DNA of 64,000 bases from NCBI GenBank assembly GCA_029747015.1, contig JAKOGI010000107.1:194606-258605 (forward strand), given 5' to 3'. The DNA is from Carnegiea gigantea (taxonomy: Eukaryota; Streptophyta; Magnoliopsida; Caryophyllales; Cactaceae). Shown in pieces: positions 1 through 12,638 of the stretch (its first letter is position 1; every line of letters starts with the position of its first letter). The position numbers and the translations under genes are program-made. The notes beneath the pieces were generated by a model that did not search any database, had not been told where the DNA came from, and saw only the letters and a program-made list of their open reading frames with translations.

Positions 1-579
1 GTCTGGGTCCAAGGGACGTGGGTCAAGTTTAGACACTGGATCTAGGTCTGAACACTTCAGACCCAAATTTGATCCGAGACCCATTTAAGATCCCTTAATT
101 TTTTTTAAAAAAAAATTATAGCAAACACAATTGGCTAAAATAATTATAAACTAGTAAACTCTAAAACTACTTTGCTTTATCACGGTCATAGAAGAAGAAC
201 TATTTTGTTATCCTTGTTTAAAATTTAATGGACTTTATCTCTATGGTTTGTATTCAAATATTATTTTTGGTGTATAAAACATACGTAAGAATACTTAGCT
301 ATAGTAGGTGTCGCTAGAATGTTTTTTATTAATTATTATGTCTTCTAAATTTAATTATGTGTCTCTATAATGTGGTAATTGATGTTCGGATGTGAAAAAA
401 ATATTTTTATGTGAAAACCAGTTTAGATCCGTTTAGAATCCATGAACCCATCAAACCCACAAAATCTAAATTTGGATCCCATATTTCTAAATCAATTATG
501 AATTTGGACCAAGATCAAAAAATTTAAATGATTCTAAATTAGATGGACCCGACCCAAACACAGTCCGTTGCCATCCCTA
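1..579. mobile_element. hAT-like nonautonomous element, left end outside window
   Basis: Both ends of this stretch carry degenerate GACCC/GGGTC-type words (1-60 and 420-570) around an AT-rich middle. The right edge ends in TTGCCATCCCTA, which resembles the reverse complement of the TAGGGATGGCAA type of end seen in plant hAT-like MITEs. The left terminus and target duplication lie outside the window, so the assignment rests on one end only. No coding potential was seen. Confidence 0.35.
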
Positions 580-883
580 ATTTGGAGGGAAGAAGGTAGG
601 CATGACAATCATAGACGGCAGGAAGCTCGTGAACATATGCATTGAACAGGTGCACTGCACATGTCAGAATCTTCTATTTGCATACATTTGTTTGGATGAA
701 GACGTGTAAAATAAAGGGGAAATTTACTTATTAGTGTTGCTTCAATTAACACTTTATTTTAGGTATTCCCTTACTTCTTATTCTCGTTTTGGACTCCTGA
801 AGAGGCCAGCTTGCATGAGACTCAAAGGCTCCCATGCCTAGAAAGCCCTCCTGAGCAAAATGAAAGCCCAGCCTTTTTCCTCG

Positions 884-923
<40 letters not shown>

Positions 924-1722
924 TTGTCTCTCTATACTCTAAAATGCTGTGTTATTCTCTGCTTCTATCTTTATCCTTCTATTAGCCTTATAACAACGGG
1001 GACCCAAGTCCACAAAAATTAAGTTGAACATTCTTGTAATTGGGATTATGCTATGAGACAACCACTAACCTTGTTGTTTCCACCCTGGCCACTATACTCA
1101 TCAAGGACAGGTGACCCAATTGGTGGTAGATTTGTGCCTAAAATTCAAAACCCTTCTAGCTCTAATTTATCCAATTCTCGAAACCTTTCGTACTTTGGAG
1201 CAGATGAAGGGGTAGACAATGGTGGAAGAGGAGGCTAGCTGGGGCTATCAATTTAGAGGCTGCTGGCTAATTTGGGCACGGGTTTAACCAGCATCGGGTT
1301 TCTGCCAGCAGCTACGGGGCAATTGCCATAGGTAGGTGTATCGCAATGGTATAGGGTCCTTTAGATGGCAAGGCCAGCTAGGCTTATTCAGGGTTGCGTT
1401 GCAATGTAGGTTAGATGGATACAAAAATGCGGGTTCTTCACCCTAAATTGTTTAGTTGTATACATCTATGGAAATTGTTTTATTTCACCCTCATATTTAT
1501 AGTTGTAATTTTTTAAGGACTTTAAATGAATAAAAAATTTTAATTTTTTGGAGCATCCTAAATAGAAAATATTGATTGTATTACTATATTAATTTTTGAA
1601 TTTTACTATTAGACTTCATATGTAAATTAAGAATTTCAAACGAAACTGTCATTAGATTTCATGATTTAAAATGTTCTCTTTTTCTTTGAGTTCAATTATT
1701 CCCTTATTTGATGTAAAAGCAT
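580..1722. other. Intergenic, no recognisable gene; (CT)n at 891-920
   Basis: This stretch holds a (CT)n microsatellite of about 30 bp at 891-920. It also has a slightly GC-richer part (1050-1430) with a 61-codon open frame at 1053-1238 that resembles no family I know. The words CTGCTGG and CCAGCAG recur near 1260-1320. I see no convincing gene. Confidence 0.5.
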
Positions 1723-1725
1723 TTA

Positions 1726-2131
1726 GGGTCCGTTTGGTCCTTAGAAAATTTGGTGGAAAGAAAAGTTGAAGGAAAAATAATATGAAGGAAAAAAAGTGGG
1801 GAGAAAATAAGTTTTTTTCTCTTGTTTGGATTGAGAAAAAAATATAAGAATTTGGATGAGAAATTTGAAGACTGATGAATTATTTAAATTATATTAATAT
1901 CATCTAAGTAGTGCAAGGTTGGAGGAGGTTAGGAATTGTTTTGGGAACTTTTTCCAAACTTTTCTCACAATTTTATGAGAAAAATTTTATCACTTGTTTC
2001 TAGCAGTTTTTCCATCTAATTTTTCTCCATATTTTTTTCTTTGTGATTTTCTCTAAACCAAACACAAGAAAAAAAGTTACTTTTCTAAATTTTTTCCTTT
2101 CTACCAAACTTTCCAAGGTCCAAACGGAGCC
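1726..2131. mobile_element. Tourist-like (PIF/Harbinger) MITE, copy 1
   Basis: The element is about 406 bp and AT-rich. Its imperfect terminal inverted repeats are GGGTCCGTTTGGTCC at the left and GGCTCCGTTTGGACC (reverse complement) at the right, and the similarity runs on for about 35 bp. It is flanked by the 3-bp target duplication TTA (1723-1725 and 2132-2134), the usual signature of PIF/Harbinger MITEs. It has no coding capacity. A second copy lies at 62192-62550. Confidence 0.8.
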
Positions 2132-2134
2132 TTA

Positions 2135-3340
2135 ATTTTAATTTTATAACTTCATTAGCTTTATCAAATATTTATCGAAGCGTCATAGTGGCGAATTGGA
2201 AATTCTTTGCTAACATATAATAAAATTTCCCATTTTATGCGATTATTATACTGGAAATATTTTAATTTTTAAATTTTTTTATATGTACTAGCAAATAAAT
2301 GAGTTATAAAAAAAGTCCGATTTATGATTAATCTTTTTGTCTATCTTCTTAAAGATGACTTAATTTCGCTAAATTTCCTTCATTTTCTCTCATATTTTTG
2401 TTTCATTCCCCAAGGGGGAAAAGCTAGCGTATAAATCATTTACTCAGGTTGAACCCTAGACAGTGATATTTGTGACAAGTTATATTACTGAAAATGAAGA
2501 TAGTGATATTTGTTGTTTTCAAGTAATAATTTTAATAAGAAACTAATAAAACATTTATTAGGTAAAGTGATAGTCATGCACATACCTTATTTGCCGATAA
2601 TTGAATAAATTGCTGGACTGACATGCTAAGAATTACATACACAATGTTTGTTTGTCAGTTTTTTTTTTCCGATTATTATTAAGCCAAATGGCTAAATATC
2701 GCAAATACGGATACAAAATCAACAACATAAAATAATAACAACGGATAAATTACCAGCTAAATCTAGACCTATGCTCCCAATATCTAGTTAGTGCCTGCTT
2801 TGAACACACTTTTACCTAAACTCATTTGTCTGCACAACAAATGTATGATAATGATGATCACAAATATGGTATATTTGTTTGTTAGTTATAATGATCATAT
2901 ATATCATGTTAATGAATGATAATTAATATTTAGTGAGATTATAGGTCAAGTAGAACTAAACCTAGGATGGTCAGGTTGGTTACTTTGAGAACATGTGCAG
3001 ATCAATCTAGGATTCCCATGGGCAAATGAAAGATGTGAATGTGAAGCTTGCATGGCAGAGAAACAAGACGCAAAGACAATTGGTCAAGATGATAGCCAGA
3101 GGTAACAGAATTAGAACGTAAATAGGGGTTAATAATAACCAGCCCAAAAGAGAGTGTTAACGTTCAAATACAATTATTTATCTGTGTGTACGTATGTGTG
3201 TGTAGATCTATGTTAGAACCAATGTTGATCAAAATTTATTGAGCATATTACAATACAAGTCAAAACCAGCATTAATCCGAACTCACCATAATGATTACCA
3301 GGGTTAACATGCTTGGACAGCTTGGGTTATTCCCTCCAAC
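2135..3340. other. AT-rich intergenic, nothing recognised
   Basis: This is AT-rich sequence without open frames of note and without obvious terminal repeats. Confidence 0.5.
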
Positions 3341-3359
3341 TTTGGCCATTATGTCACTT

Positions 3360-3780
3360 ATGATGGGCATGGCCATCAATGTTGAACTCTAAATGTTTAA
3401 CCCTTACTATAAAACTTCACACTTAGACATTTAACCCTTAACCCTTACCAAAGTTCGCCATAAGATTTTATGATTAGAGCTAGCATTTAATGTTTAGAAT
3501 TTAATGTTTAAGGTGAATCCTACTTGTATGCTAAACCCTTTAACCCTCAACCTAAAAGGTTAACTCTATACTCTTATACCATAGAAAAGGCATTAGGGTT
3601 AAAGAGTTTAGAGTTTAGGGTTCATCATCTGTCTTTTATGATTTGGGACTTGGGGGTTTAGGGGTAAGGGTTTAGTTTAGGGTTTGGAGATTAGGGTTTA
3701 CAATTTAGGGTTTAGGTTTGGGATTTAGTGTTAAGATATAGGGTTTGAGGCTCAATTTTTGGGATTTATGTTTAGGGTTT
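3360..3780. repeat. Degenerate telomere-like repeats (AACCCT then TTTAGGG)
   Basis: 3360-3560 has repeated words of the AACCCTTA type. 3600-3780 has many TTTAGGG/GGTTTAGGG words, the plant telomere unit, mixed with variants. A weaker cluster lies at 4620-5010. The order is C-rich then G-rich, opposite to that expected from end-to-end telomere fusion. It is best described as interstitial telomere-like low-complexity sequence. Confidence 0.5.
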
Positions 3781-3784
3781 GGGG

Positions 3785-3785
<1 letters not shown>

Positions 3786-3821
<36 letters not shown>

Positions 3822-3902
3822 TATATCTACACACACACATACACACAAACACACACACGCATATATATATATATACACATGTGTACACACACACACACAC
3901 AC
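3786..3902. repeat. (GT)n / (CA)n / (AT)n compound microsatellite
   Basis: A (GT)n run of about 35 bp at 3786-3820 is followed by (CA)n and (TA)n runs up to 3902. Open frames across it on both strands are purely repeat-derived. Confidence 0.9.
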
Positions 3903-4142
3903 AGTCTCAGACATGATGAGGTTTAAATAGAATGAGATGATTAATTAGATATTGTTTTAGTGATCATCAGTAACACCTTTGGTGAACAACATACTTATTT
4001 AAGGGAAACTTTGTAAATGTGTTTAACGTATGTTAATCACCAAATATAATACTGATGGTCACTAACATTATATCTATTGATCACCTCATCCTACTCATTC
4101 CCCCCCTCCCCCACACACACTCTTACATGTACATAAATAATC

Positions 4143-4463
<321 letters not shown>

Positions 4464-4569
4464 AATTATTTATGTATATGTATGTGTATGTGTGTGTGCG
4501 CGTGTGTGTTTCCTGAAATACTATATGGGATAACCTAGGTTAACTCAATTAGATTTTTTGGGATAAGAT

Positions 4570-6580
4570 CATATATTATTATATGCGCTATATTCAAAAA
4601 GCATGCACATATAAAGTTTACCCTAAACCTTCATTATAATTTAAGGACTACGATTTAGGTTTGAAAGAACTGAACCTTAGAGTCTTGAATCTTTTATCAT
4701 AATTTGAAGATTAAGGTTTAGGGTTCAGGGTAGGAGTTCATTGGTAAGATATAAGATTTGGGGTTCCACTTTTGTGGTCTACGGTTTGGGACTTGGGGTT
4801 TAAGGTTCCAACTTGACATTATGATTCCTTAAAAATAGTCTACTAGGCTTCCCAAATACTTGCTGTTTAGAATTATAATTTAAGGTCTCAGAGCATAGGG
4901 TTCAACTTTATGCTTTGGGTTAAAGGGTTTAGCGATTAAGATGTAAAGCAAGAAGTTTTGGCTCGACTTAAATGTTAAACCATAAACTTTAAGTGTTAAC
5001 TCTAACCCCTATAACAAAAGCTTATATATTTGAAGGAATAACCCATGTTGTCCTAATATATATGCTAATCCAGATTACCCTTGTAGTGAACTTAGGTTAA
5101 CCTCAAAATATATATACAGAACTACTCGGGTCAATCAAGGTACATTTTTAGGTATACGATACGAAAGCTTGATACAGGTATAAGTAGTTTAGAGAGTAGA
5201 GCCTTTATGATTTAGAGTTCGAAGCAACCTCAAACCCTCATAGGTAAATCTATCTCATTTATTAGGTTGACATGTGAATATTGTGTTGTCATGGGGCATG
5301 TGATTAATATCTTGTAAAAATTAACAACTTTATAGAAAGTGCTAAATTTATTTCATTGATGCACACTTTTGATGACGCCTGCAACAGTTGTATTCATTAA
5401 GCTTAAAATATATGTAAAATTGCACAGGGTAATATTGGTTGATTTTTTGATATATCACAGAAAAAAGTCATGTGTAATATAGTTGTGAAGTAGTTAATCA
5501 TAAATCATAACAATTGATTTATTAGGGAAGAAAAATAAATAGGAAAAGCATACGCATACACAAACATATGTACAAACTTTAAATAAAGTAAAATGTTATA
5601 TTTATGGTCTCATAGACCGTCCTCCTCCCAATCCGGGAGCCCACTACCACTACTCATCGCAACTACCGCTGCACTAGGCTTCCTGGTAAATAGTGAGACC
5701 CAGTCAACATTCACAGGCGAGACAGGTGGCAGACGCGGGTCAACGGAACCCAATCTTGTATTGCCGGGTTCTTTGTCCCTGCCCACATTCTATTAACTGG
5801 CCACCATATCATTAGGTCAAACGTGGGGACCATGCAGCTCAGTGGAGTCCGCCAATCGGTGGTCGTCGTCTTCCATATTGAGCTTTATGGAACCGCTATT
5901 TGGTATGAAGAATCACCTAATTCAAACCACAACCCACTTCCTCTTTCGTTAATGTTTGTCTGTTTTGGCCATTATCATGTCGATTTTTATCTGTATTGGC
6001 TACTATTATGTTTTCCTAGTTATGGTTCAAGCATTCAAGGAGGAGGCACTCGCTTGATTTCCCTTGTTTTGTTTGTTGGGTTCTATTCTGACAAGAACAC
6101 TGATGCCTCGGATGGGTTGAATGGAGACGGGGAGTCTAAGAATTGATTCATTGATTTACTAAGGTCGGATCGGGAAGAGGAGGAGTAGAGAGATAAGGAA
6201 CATGGAAGCTCTGCAGAAGAGGGAAGAGGGGAGGAGAGAGACTAGAGGAAATAGCCAAATGCCTGGAAATAGAAGATGAATAATAATTGGTCATGGCTTT
6301 TGTTTCTTAATTAAGGGTATTTCAATCACAGCAGCACTTTCCTACTTTCCAAATAGCTTCCACAGGGAGACAAAAATGGTAATAAAGAGTAATAAAAAAA
6401 TCAATTGAAACGTGTTAATTAAAACAATACTAATAAGTAAATTTTCTAAAACAAAATAAAAAATATATTCATCCCACTTCTCTCAAAAAATTTCTTTAAG
6501 GAATTAGGAGTCTCATTGATAGATACCAATGTCTACAATAGGAATTAATTTAATTAAAATCGAGATCAAATAATGTCATT
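4570..6580. other. Intergenic; two unassigned open frames near 5593-6146
   Basis: Mostly AT-rich. 5590-6150 has somewhat higher GC and holds open frames of 67 codons (5593-5796) and 107 codons (5823-6146, plus strand). The translation of the longer one has hydrophobic stretches but no family motif that I recognise. It could be a gene remnant or chance. No splice or promoter context was identified. Confidence 0.3.
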
Positions 6581-6597
6581 TATAAATCATCATGTAA

Positions 6598-6703
6598 ATG
6601 GGTGTCAGTTAACTCAATTGGTAAAATTTTTAGGCATTATTACCAGAAATTTGGATTCAAATGCGACCTATATAGGTCTTTGCACCTCATTCGTACGAAA
6701 AAA
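6598..6703 (+). mobile_element. tRNA-derived SINE with 16-bp target duplication
   Basis: A 106-bp element. It begins with a tRNA-like head (A-box-like TTAACTCAATTGG, B-box-like GGATTCAAATGC), continues with a short body and ends in an A-rich tail. It is flanked by ATAAATCATCATGTAA (6582-6597) and ATAAATCATTATGTAA (6704-6719), a 16-bp duplication with one mismatch. Polymerase III promoter boxes, an A-rich tail and a long duplication together are diagnostic of a SINE. Confidence 0.85.
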
Positions 6704-7169
6704 ATAAATCATTATGTAAGGCATTAGTGGTTGATTTCTGTTTAATTGTTGTCCAATGTTTCCCAAAAAGGTCTATAATTTTTTTGTCATCAATAAATGT
6801 AATTTTTAAACTGAATAGATTTTTTTTTTTCATCAAAGAATGGGAGAGCATCAAATATTTACTTGAATCAATATGATTACACATGTCAAGAGCAACTATG
6901 TTCAGAATAGACTTTAATCATCCTCTAACCGAATTCTCTCTCCAACTTCAACGAATTGAAGATGAACTAATACATGTGCAACCTAATTATAAAAAAAAAA
7001 AGATATCCATACCAAACAAACTAAGAGTCGTATTTAACTTGCCAGGACTCCTCAGATAAGACATAAGATTGAAACAATCACCACCCACAATGACTTTATG
7101 AAACCTGGCTTCCTGGGTTTGATTCCTAGCTAATAAGCAAGCTTTCGATTCACCTATCGCTACCTCTAA

Positions 7170-7886
7170 GAGCATTCGCAACATGGGGAGAAAACAGGAA
7201 CGCAGGTCCTACAATGACATGTGTCGCAAAATGAGAAGAAAAGACAAAAAGTTACACACGGGGAGAACGCCTGTGCGCGTCTCCTTGCGTTGCAACTTTT
7301 GCATAGACCTGGCAAAACTGATCCAAGACCCGAAACCCGAACCGAACGACCCGGACCCATACTCAACCCGGCACCCAAAATGTGCTCACCCGAAAGTGGA
7401 CCCGAAACCCGAATTGACCCGAACCGAACCATACTCAACCCGAAATTTTCCACAAAGTTGCTTGTTTTGGCATGACAAGCGTATTTGACCAAAAATTGAT
7501 TGACCCGAAATCGACCCGAACCAAACCATGCCCGACCCAAACCGAAACGACCCGAAATATCATTTAACCCGAACATGACCCAACCTGAACTTGACCTGAC
7601 CCATACCCGAATCGAATGACCCATTTGCCAGGTCTACTTTTGCATTATTTTAATATATTTTTTGTTTTTTTTTTTTTGTATTTGAGTAAGTAAATAATTT
7701 CTAAATGATTAAAAAAATAGATTGTGTATTATAAGATGGGTCCATGATAAATATTTTTATTGGATGATTAAAATTGAAGTTCCATAGGTAAGAAAAGTGG
7801 TGGAATGCAAGTTTTAAAATTGTGAAACTTTTGCTGACGTGGCAGGTCAGAGTTCCAAAAACTGGAACTCTGATTGGAAATGCTCC
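7170..7886. mobile_element. MITE with GAGCATT termini, hosting a nested hAT MITE
   Basis: The left end reads GAGCATTCGCAACATGG. The right end, reverse-complemented, reads GGAGCATTTCCAATCAGAG. These are plant MITE-type inverted termini with mismatches. The element is interrupted at 7296-7644 by the hAT MITE described separately; without it the host MITE is roughly 380 bp. A clear target duplication could not be defined, so the superfamily is open. Confidence 0.5.
7304..7636. mobile_element. hAT MITE (333 bp), 8-bp target duplication
   Basis: Terminal inverted repeats TAGACCTGGCAAA and, at the right, its complement TTTGCCAGGTCTA. It is flanked by the perfect 8-bp duplication CTTTTGCA (7296-7303 and 7637-7644), the hAT hallmark. 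The interior is made of repeated ACCCGAA/GACCCGA words, which give long stop-free frames on both strands (for example 7166-7624 minus and 7183-7488 plus). These are not genes. Confidence 0.92.
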
Positions 7887-7889
7887 AAA

Positions 7890-9560
7890 CGTCCTAGCCC
7901 CTGTGCAACCCATCGCCATTGCATCACCCTTTATCGTCTCTCACCACAAAACCGTACCCATGCCTAACCGCATCAAGACCAGATGCGCCAAAGTTAGAGT
8001 TGAGAAAGTCCTACCCGACATGATAACTAAGGCAAACCTAATCTGAAGGTACTGTGAGAAACCTGAACTCTACATGAATTGAACCAATTTCGACCTGAAG
8101 TCAACACGATTCACCTTTTAGCTTGAAACATATTATTTTTTAATTTTGAGTAGATCTAAAATATTTGCAATGTTGATACGAAATTGACTCGTTTATTGAA
8201 TGAGTCAATCTGAACCAGCCCATTACCCAACTCAAGCCAAAATTAATTTTTAGACCCCGCTCTGTGGCAACAACCACCTTATTTACGTTTGTCCTTTCAC
8301 GATTACCTCCATCCTCTCTTTAGCCTCCCTATACCGTTTTAGAAACTTGAAAGCTCTCCCACCCATCACCGAGGGGGGGTCACAAAAAGTGCCAAACACA
8401 AGCTTATTCCACACATTCCAAATCAGAGATACTGGTTCACTATATAGCGTCCGCTAGCAGTGACTCTGATCATAATCTGTCAGATATTAAACTTCAGCTT
8501 GATCTATCCTTCTTTCCTTTTTAAGTGATTACAATATGAATGCTCATCATGGTCATATAACATGATTCTCTAAATACACATGTTTTGCCATGACATGTGA
8601 ATATCTTGATTGCTTATCCGCCTTGATGATCTATCACCTCTACATGATATTGGTATGGGACTTACTATGATCATGATCATGGGCGCTATATTAAAGAAAA
8701 CGTCAGCACAATATTTACCCTATTCTGTATTTATCGTATTTTTCATCCCCATTTAATTTCTTTTTAATAATGACAAAGGGTGAGAAGACATATGAATGAT
8801 AAGAAGAAGCACAATGTGATGCACATACAATATTATTTGTCATCATCAAAAAGGAGAAGTCATTAGATCTAAGAAGATATCGATTTTGATGATGACAAGC
8901 TAACTGAGAATGCTCACATGCACTATGTACAAGTGATGCTATGTCAAAGATAGGTGTCCTATCTGCAGTCTAATGTATTTGCTTATTAATGGTATTATAT
9001 GATTGATTAAGCTTGAAAAACAATAAACTTGCATTAGTCTTGCATTGTACTCCGAGTGATATTGACCATCGGTCTATTAGTGTTTGTGACACTAACTTCT
9101 CTATATAGCTTAGATTGATTGTGCGATTGATTGAGTAATTTAGGAAGGATATGAAAAAGGATTTAATCTCATATGAAATATATTCCTGATCGTATTTATT
9201 GAGTCATATAAGCGAAGCAAGATTATGTATGAGATGATTTCCTTACATGACCTTAATTGGCCCATAAGCTTAGTTATATCAAGTCTTTGACATATGATTA
9301 TTGAACTTATTAATGTGATCTTTATGTTTATAATTGGAAGAGTTATCATGACAAATGGTTAGGAATATATTTTAAAAAATAGATAGGCAATTTGCTGTAT
9401 CAAAGATTGATATTTTGGATTATCTTGTATATTTAGTTTGCAAATGTTACTTATCATTTATTCATTGTATCGATAAGTGTTTTAATTGTTTACATACAAG
9501 TATTTTTGTATATAAGAATTCCGAGAGGTGAAGATAGTAAACATGTTACTTAATTTTCAC
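7890..9560. other. Intergenic, no recognisable gene
   Basis: AT-rich sequence. The open frames present, such as 7822-8046 and 9140-9349, show no family motif and no gene context. Confidence 0.5.
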
Positions 9561-9567
9561 ACCTTAT

Positions 9568-9790
9568 TTTTTTTTTTTTTTTTTGGGGCCAAAGAGGTCA
9601 GAATAACTTCATTACACTAACACCATTCTCTAAAAGGAGTATATATGTACACACTGAGCATCTAGAGGAGGAGGCCACCTTCTACGAAGGGTTCCTCACC
9701 CTCTAGACCTCATGAACCTCTAAACCAAAGTATAGCTTTAGAATGACAACTATTGAAGAAGTTTAGTCTTAACGACATATTGAATCTTTA
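9568..9790 (-). mobile_element. Probable LINE or retroposed 3' end with poly(A)
   Basis: Read on the minus strand, an AATGAAGTTATTCTGACC-like sequence followed by CTTTGGCCCC runs into a poly(A) tract of about 20 nt at 9568-9586. This resembles the 3' end of plant L1-type LINEs. No reverse transcriptase region is present, so it would be a heavily 5'-truncated copy. The inner boundary is a guess. Confidence 0.35.
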
Positions 9791-9894
9791 GGCAAGCAGC
9801 CAAGGTTACCAAAATCGAATATGTCAGGGGAGCAGTTCGATGGGTCACATGGTCCAATCATTGGATAGGATAAGACTATTTGACTCGAATTTTA

Positions 9895-10126
9895 TATAAC
9901 AAAAGCAATTTATCTAATTTTTACACACAAAAGTCATTTTTTTTTTGAAGGAGATATTCATGTCTTATGCATGTAATAATTAGGATGGCCATGTGAGCCT
10001 TTTTTTTTGATATAACAAAAGCAATTTATCTAATTTTTACACACAAAAGTCATTTTTTTTTTGAAGGAGATATTCATGTCTTATGCATGTAATAATTAGG
10101 ATGGCCATGTGAGCCTTTTTTTTTGA
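9895..10126. repeat. Tandem duplication, 2 x 116 bp, nearly identical
   Basis: The segment 9895-10010 is repeated directly at 10011-10126 with essentially no differences. Each unit runs from ATATAACAAAAGC to a run of T followed by GA. The near identity indicates a recent duplication or an assembly artefact. Confidence 0.85.
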
Positions 10127-10301
10127 GCTGGAGGTTTTTTAAAATAAAAGGAAGAACAAGGCCTACGTCCAGTATGTCAAGCTACCCATTTTCAAAATGA
10201 AATCTAAAAAAAGGTACGACGCATAAGAGAGCAGGGCCGTAATTACGATATCCATTTCTTTTTCACCTCAGCTGCGCCCTCAAAACAAGAGAGATAAATG
10301 T

Positions 10302-10348
<47 letters not shown>

Positions 10349-11288
10349 ACAACACCCATTTAGAGAGAAAAGGAAAGGAAAGAGCGAGGAACGGGATTCA
10401 TGTTCTTGTCGTAATCACTGATCTATGTTTGAGCATTGGCCATACTTCTTCTTCTTCTCATTGTCTATTCTTCTTCTTGCTTCTTCTAGCTACTCTAGTC
10501 ATGGCTGCAATCCAATTTAAGAAATTGGCATTTGTTTAGGTATGGGGAAGAAAAAAAGATAGGGTTCAATCCAAAAATCGTCGATTCAACCAAAAATTAC
10601 ACGTCGAAGGCTGGTTTTCGACCAGCTCAACTATCATATGATCTAATAATCACTTTAGGACCAGACCCTAATCCAGTTTCTTTTTTAACTAGTTGAACTG
10701 ATTGGTGTAGTCTAGTTCTAGTAACCTTGCTAGGAGCCATATAATTAGGTTTGATTTATTTTGAATACAATGGCACTTCTATCAAACCAAATTTGGTAAT
10801 GACAAGCAACAGTGATGCATATCAAAAGCAATTGTAGGCTTTTGTCTTCCCATCTTGACAGCAACTTCCTGTGCCAGCAGTCCTTATCATGTTAAAGGTA
10901 CTTTTTTTAAATTTTTCATGTGTGTTTTTTTGAATTCCGCCCTCTACATTTTCTACTTAATATTGTCTTCTATTTTTCGTAATTCTTTAATTCATGTTAC
11001 AGTAAACATCTCTCTATTTTGATACTTTGTGTATGTGTAGTGTGTCTCCCTTTCTAAGTAATAGAGCTGAATAAAAGTGCTGATGCAATTGACATTAAAT
11101 TATCAATCATTTCTCAAGACAAGCATTTGTTTAGTCTTTAAGTATTTATTCTAGAATGGTGATGGTCATTATAGTTAGATGAGCATTTTCGTCGTATGTA
11201 GATAAGCATCTTAGCTCTTGTTTGCAAATGAATATTTAGTTGATGTATTTTGGCTCTTAATAACAACGAAAGATATTTAGGTTACATG
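10127..11288. other. Intergenic, (GA)n at 10303-10344
   Basis: Contains a (GA)n microsatellite of about 42 bp and otherwise AT-rich sequence. No gene recognised. Confidence 0.5.
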
Positions 11289-11293
11289 CAACT

Positions 11294-11648
11294 TGTAGGT
11301 TAGTTTAGGATTACCTGAATACGGAAATGCCCGGACATTTATGCCTGCTAAAAATCTACCCACGAACAGGTGCTACTAGAGTCACCGAGGATTTCACGCC
11401 CAAAAACCCGAACCCACGATGATGGCTAGGTTTGAGTGAGGGAAAGAGCAGAGAGCTTTTAGAATAGAGGAGAGCTTGCTGATTTTCTGGTAATTAAGTT
11501 CATAATCCATCTTCTATTTATAGATGCACAAAACCTTGAACAGAATCAGCAAAATCATGGTTGATTATTGCACAATTAATCCCCAAGTGTAACCGCCAAA
11601 TCAATGGCGATTATGACCATTAACTTTTGTGACCTTTACTGGTCAACA
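11294..11648 (-). repeat. copia 3' LTR
   Basis: This 355-bp LTR has TG...CA ends on the plus strand and a TATA-like CTATAAATAG (minus strand) near 11515-11525. Its partner is 18772-19126. Confidence 0.95.
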
Positions 11649-12638
11649 GCTCCCCCTCAGTCACAAAGATCATCAATCTCATATCTCTCTGTCAACAGTC
11701 ATCCCTCATGCATCATACTGGGAATTGGGTGTGCAACCAAAATAATACCATTAGTACTATATCAAGTCACCATCTAACTGACATAGCACCTAACGAAACA
11801 CCAATACCCCAAATCATTCAAATACATCATCAATGGCATACACTGTCCCTTTATGCTTGATATATCAATTGATTATATACTAAATATAATCGTGCGAAGT
11901 TGATATGGTGATGAAGAAATAATTCTTCCTTAGACAATTAAAATAATCAATCTTAGCATGACTGCTTTTCTAATGTGCTCCCTTGGACCGTATACATCTT
12001 GATCCTTGGATAACACATTAAGGTAGTAACATCAAACTTTAACTTCATATTATAACTCTAAGTCAAGGAGCATTGCTAATGAGGGTCACACAGTGATAAG
12101 GAAAGGGAATTTACTTACCACTCATCACATAGGTCGACTTTTAGCACACATAGTATGATAGTGTGTCATGGCATAGCTCCCCCTAAACTGGGCATGTCAC
12201 TCTTCTATACCATGCAAATCACAGGCTTGGCTTTTACCTAAGAAACCAACCTGAGCTACCAGGCCAACATACCCAATGTTAATCTTAGTACTCAAGATTC
12301 AACTATAAGGCTTCGATATGAAAACTCATTTCATATTCGACTTCCCCTTAGTCTCATCTTAGACTTACTAAGGCGACTATACTTTCTATTCATACACTCT
12401 CAGTATGAATAATCAATATTGCACACCTAGTGCCAATATGATTTAGTCTCATCCTGTCCGCTACTCAAGCGTTAGGGTGATTGCCTGTGTGACTAGGCCA
12501 ATCAGAAGTCTGGTGACATAACAATGTGCCTTATAATGTACTTGTATATTTATGAACATTTGAAAAAAAACATCATTCTTTATAAATATTTAATACAAGT
12601 AATGACATGTCCATCATACATTTGGATACATCCAAAAA
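11649..12638 (-). other. copia 3' untranslated region with polypurine tract
   Basis: Lies between the RNase H stop and the 3' LTR. Read on the minus strand it ends in CTGAGGGGGAGC directly before the LTR, a typical polypurine tract for plus-strand priming. The remainder shows no open frame and no extra domain. Confidence 0.7.

Noticed and set aside
3360..3780. Ancient telomere fusion point
   Set aside because: The order is AACCCT then TTTAGGG along the plus strand. A fusion would give TTTAGGG then CCCTAAA.
5823..6146. A 107-residue membrane protein gene
   Set aside because: There are hydrophobic stretches but no family motif, splice context or promoter evidence. It is kept only as an unassigned open frame.
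6598..6703. Functional tRNA gene
   Set aside because: Box-like sequences are present but no cloverleaf forms, and the A-rich tail and long target duplication show a SINE.
7166..7624. 152-codon minus-strand frame and the overlapping plus-strand frames
   Set aside because: They cover the ACCCGAA-type repeat interior of a hAT MITE with exact target duplications.
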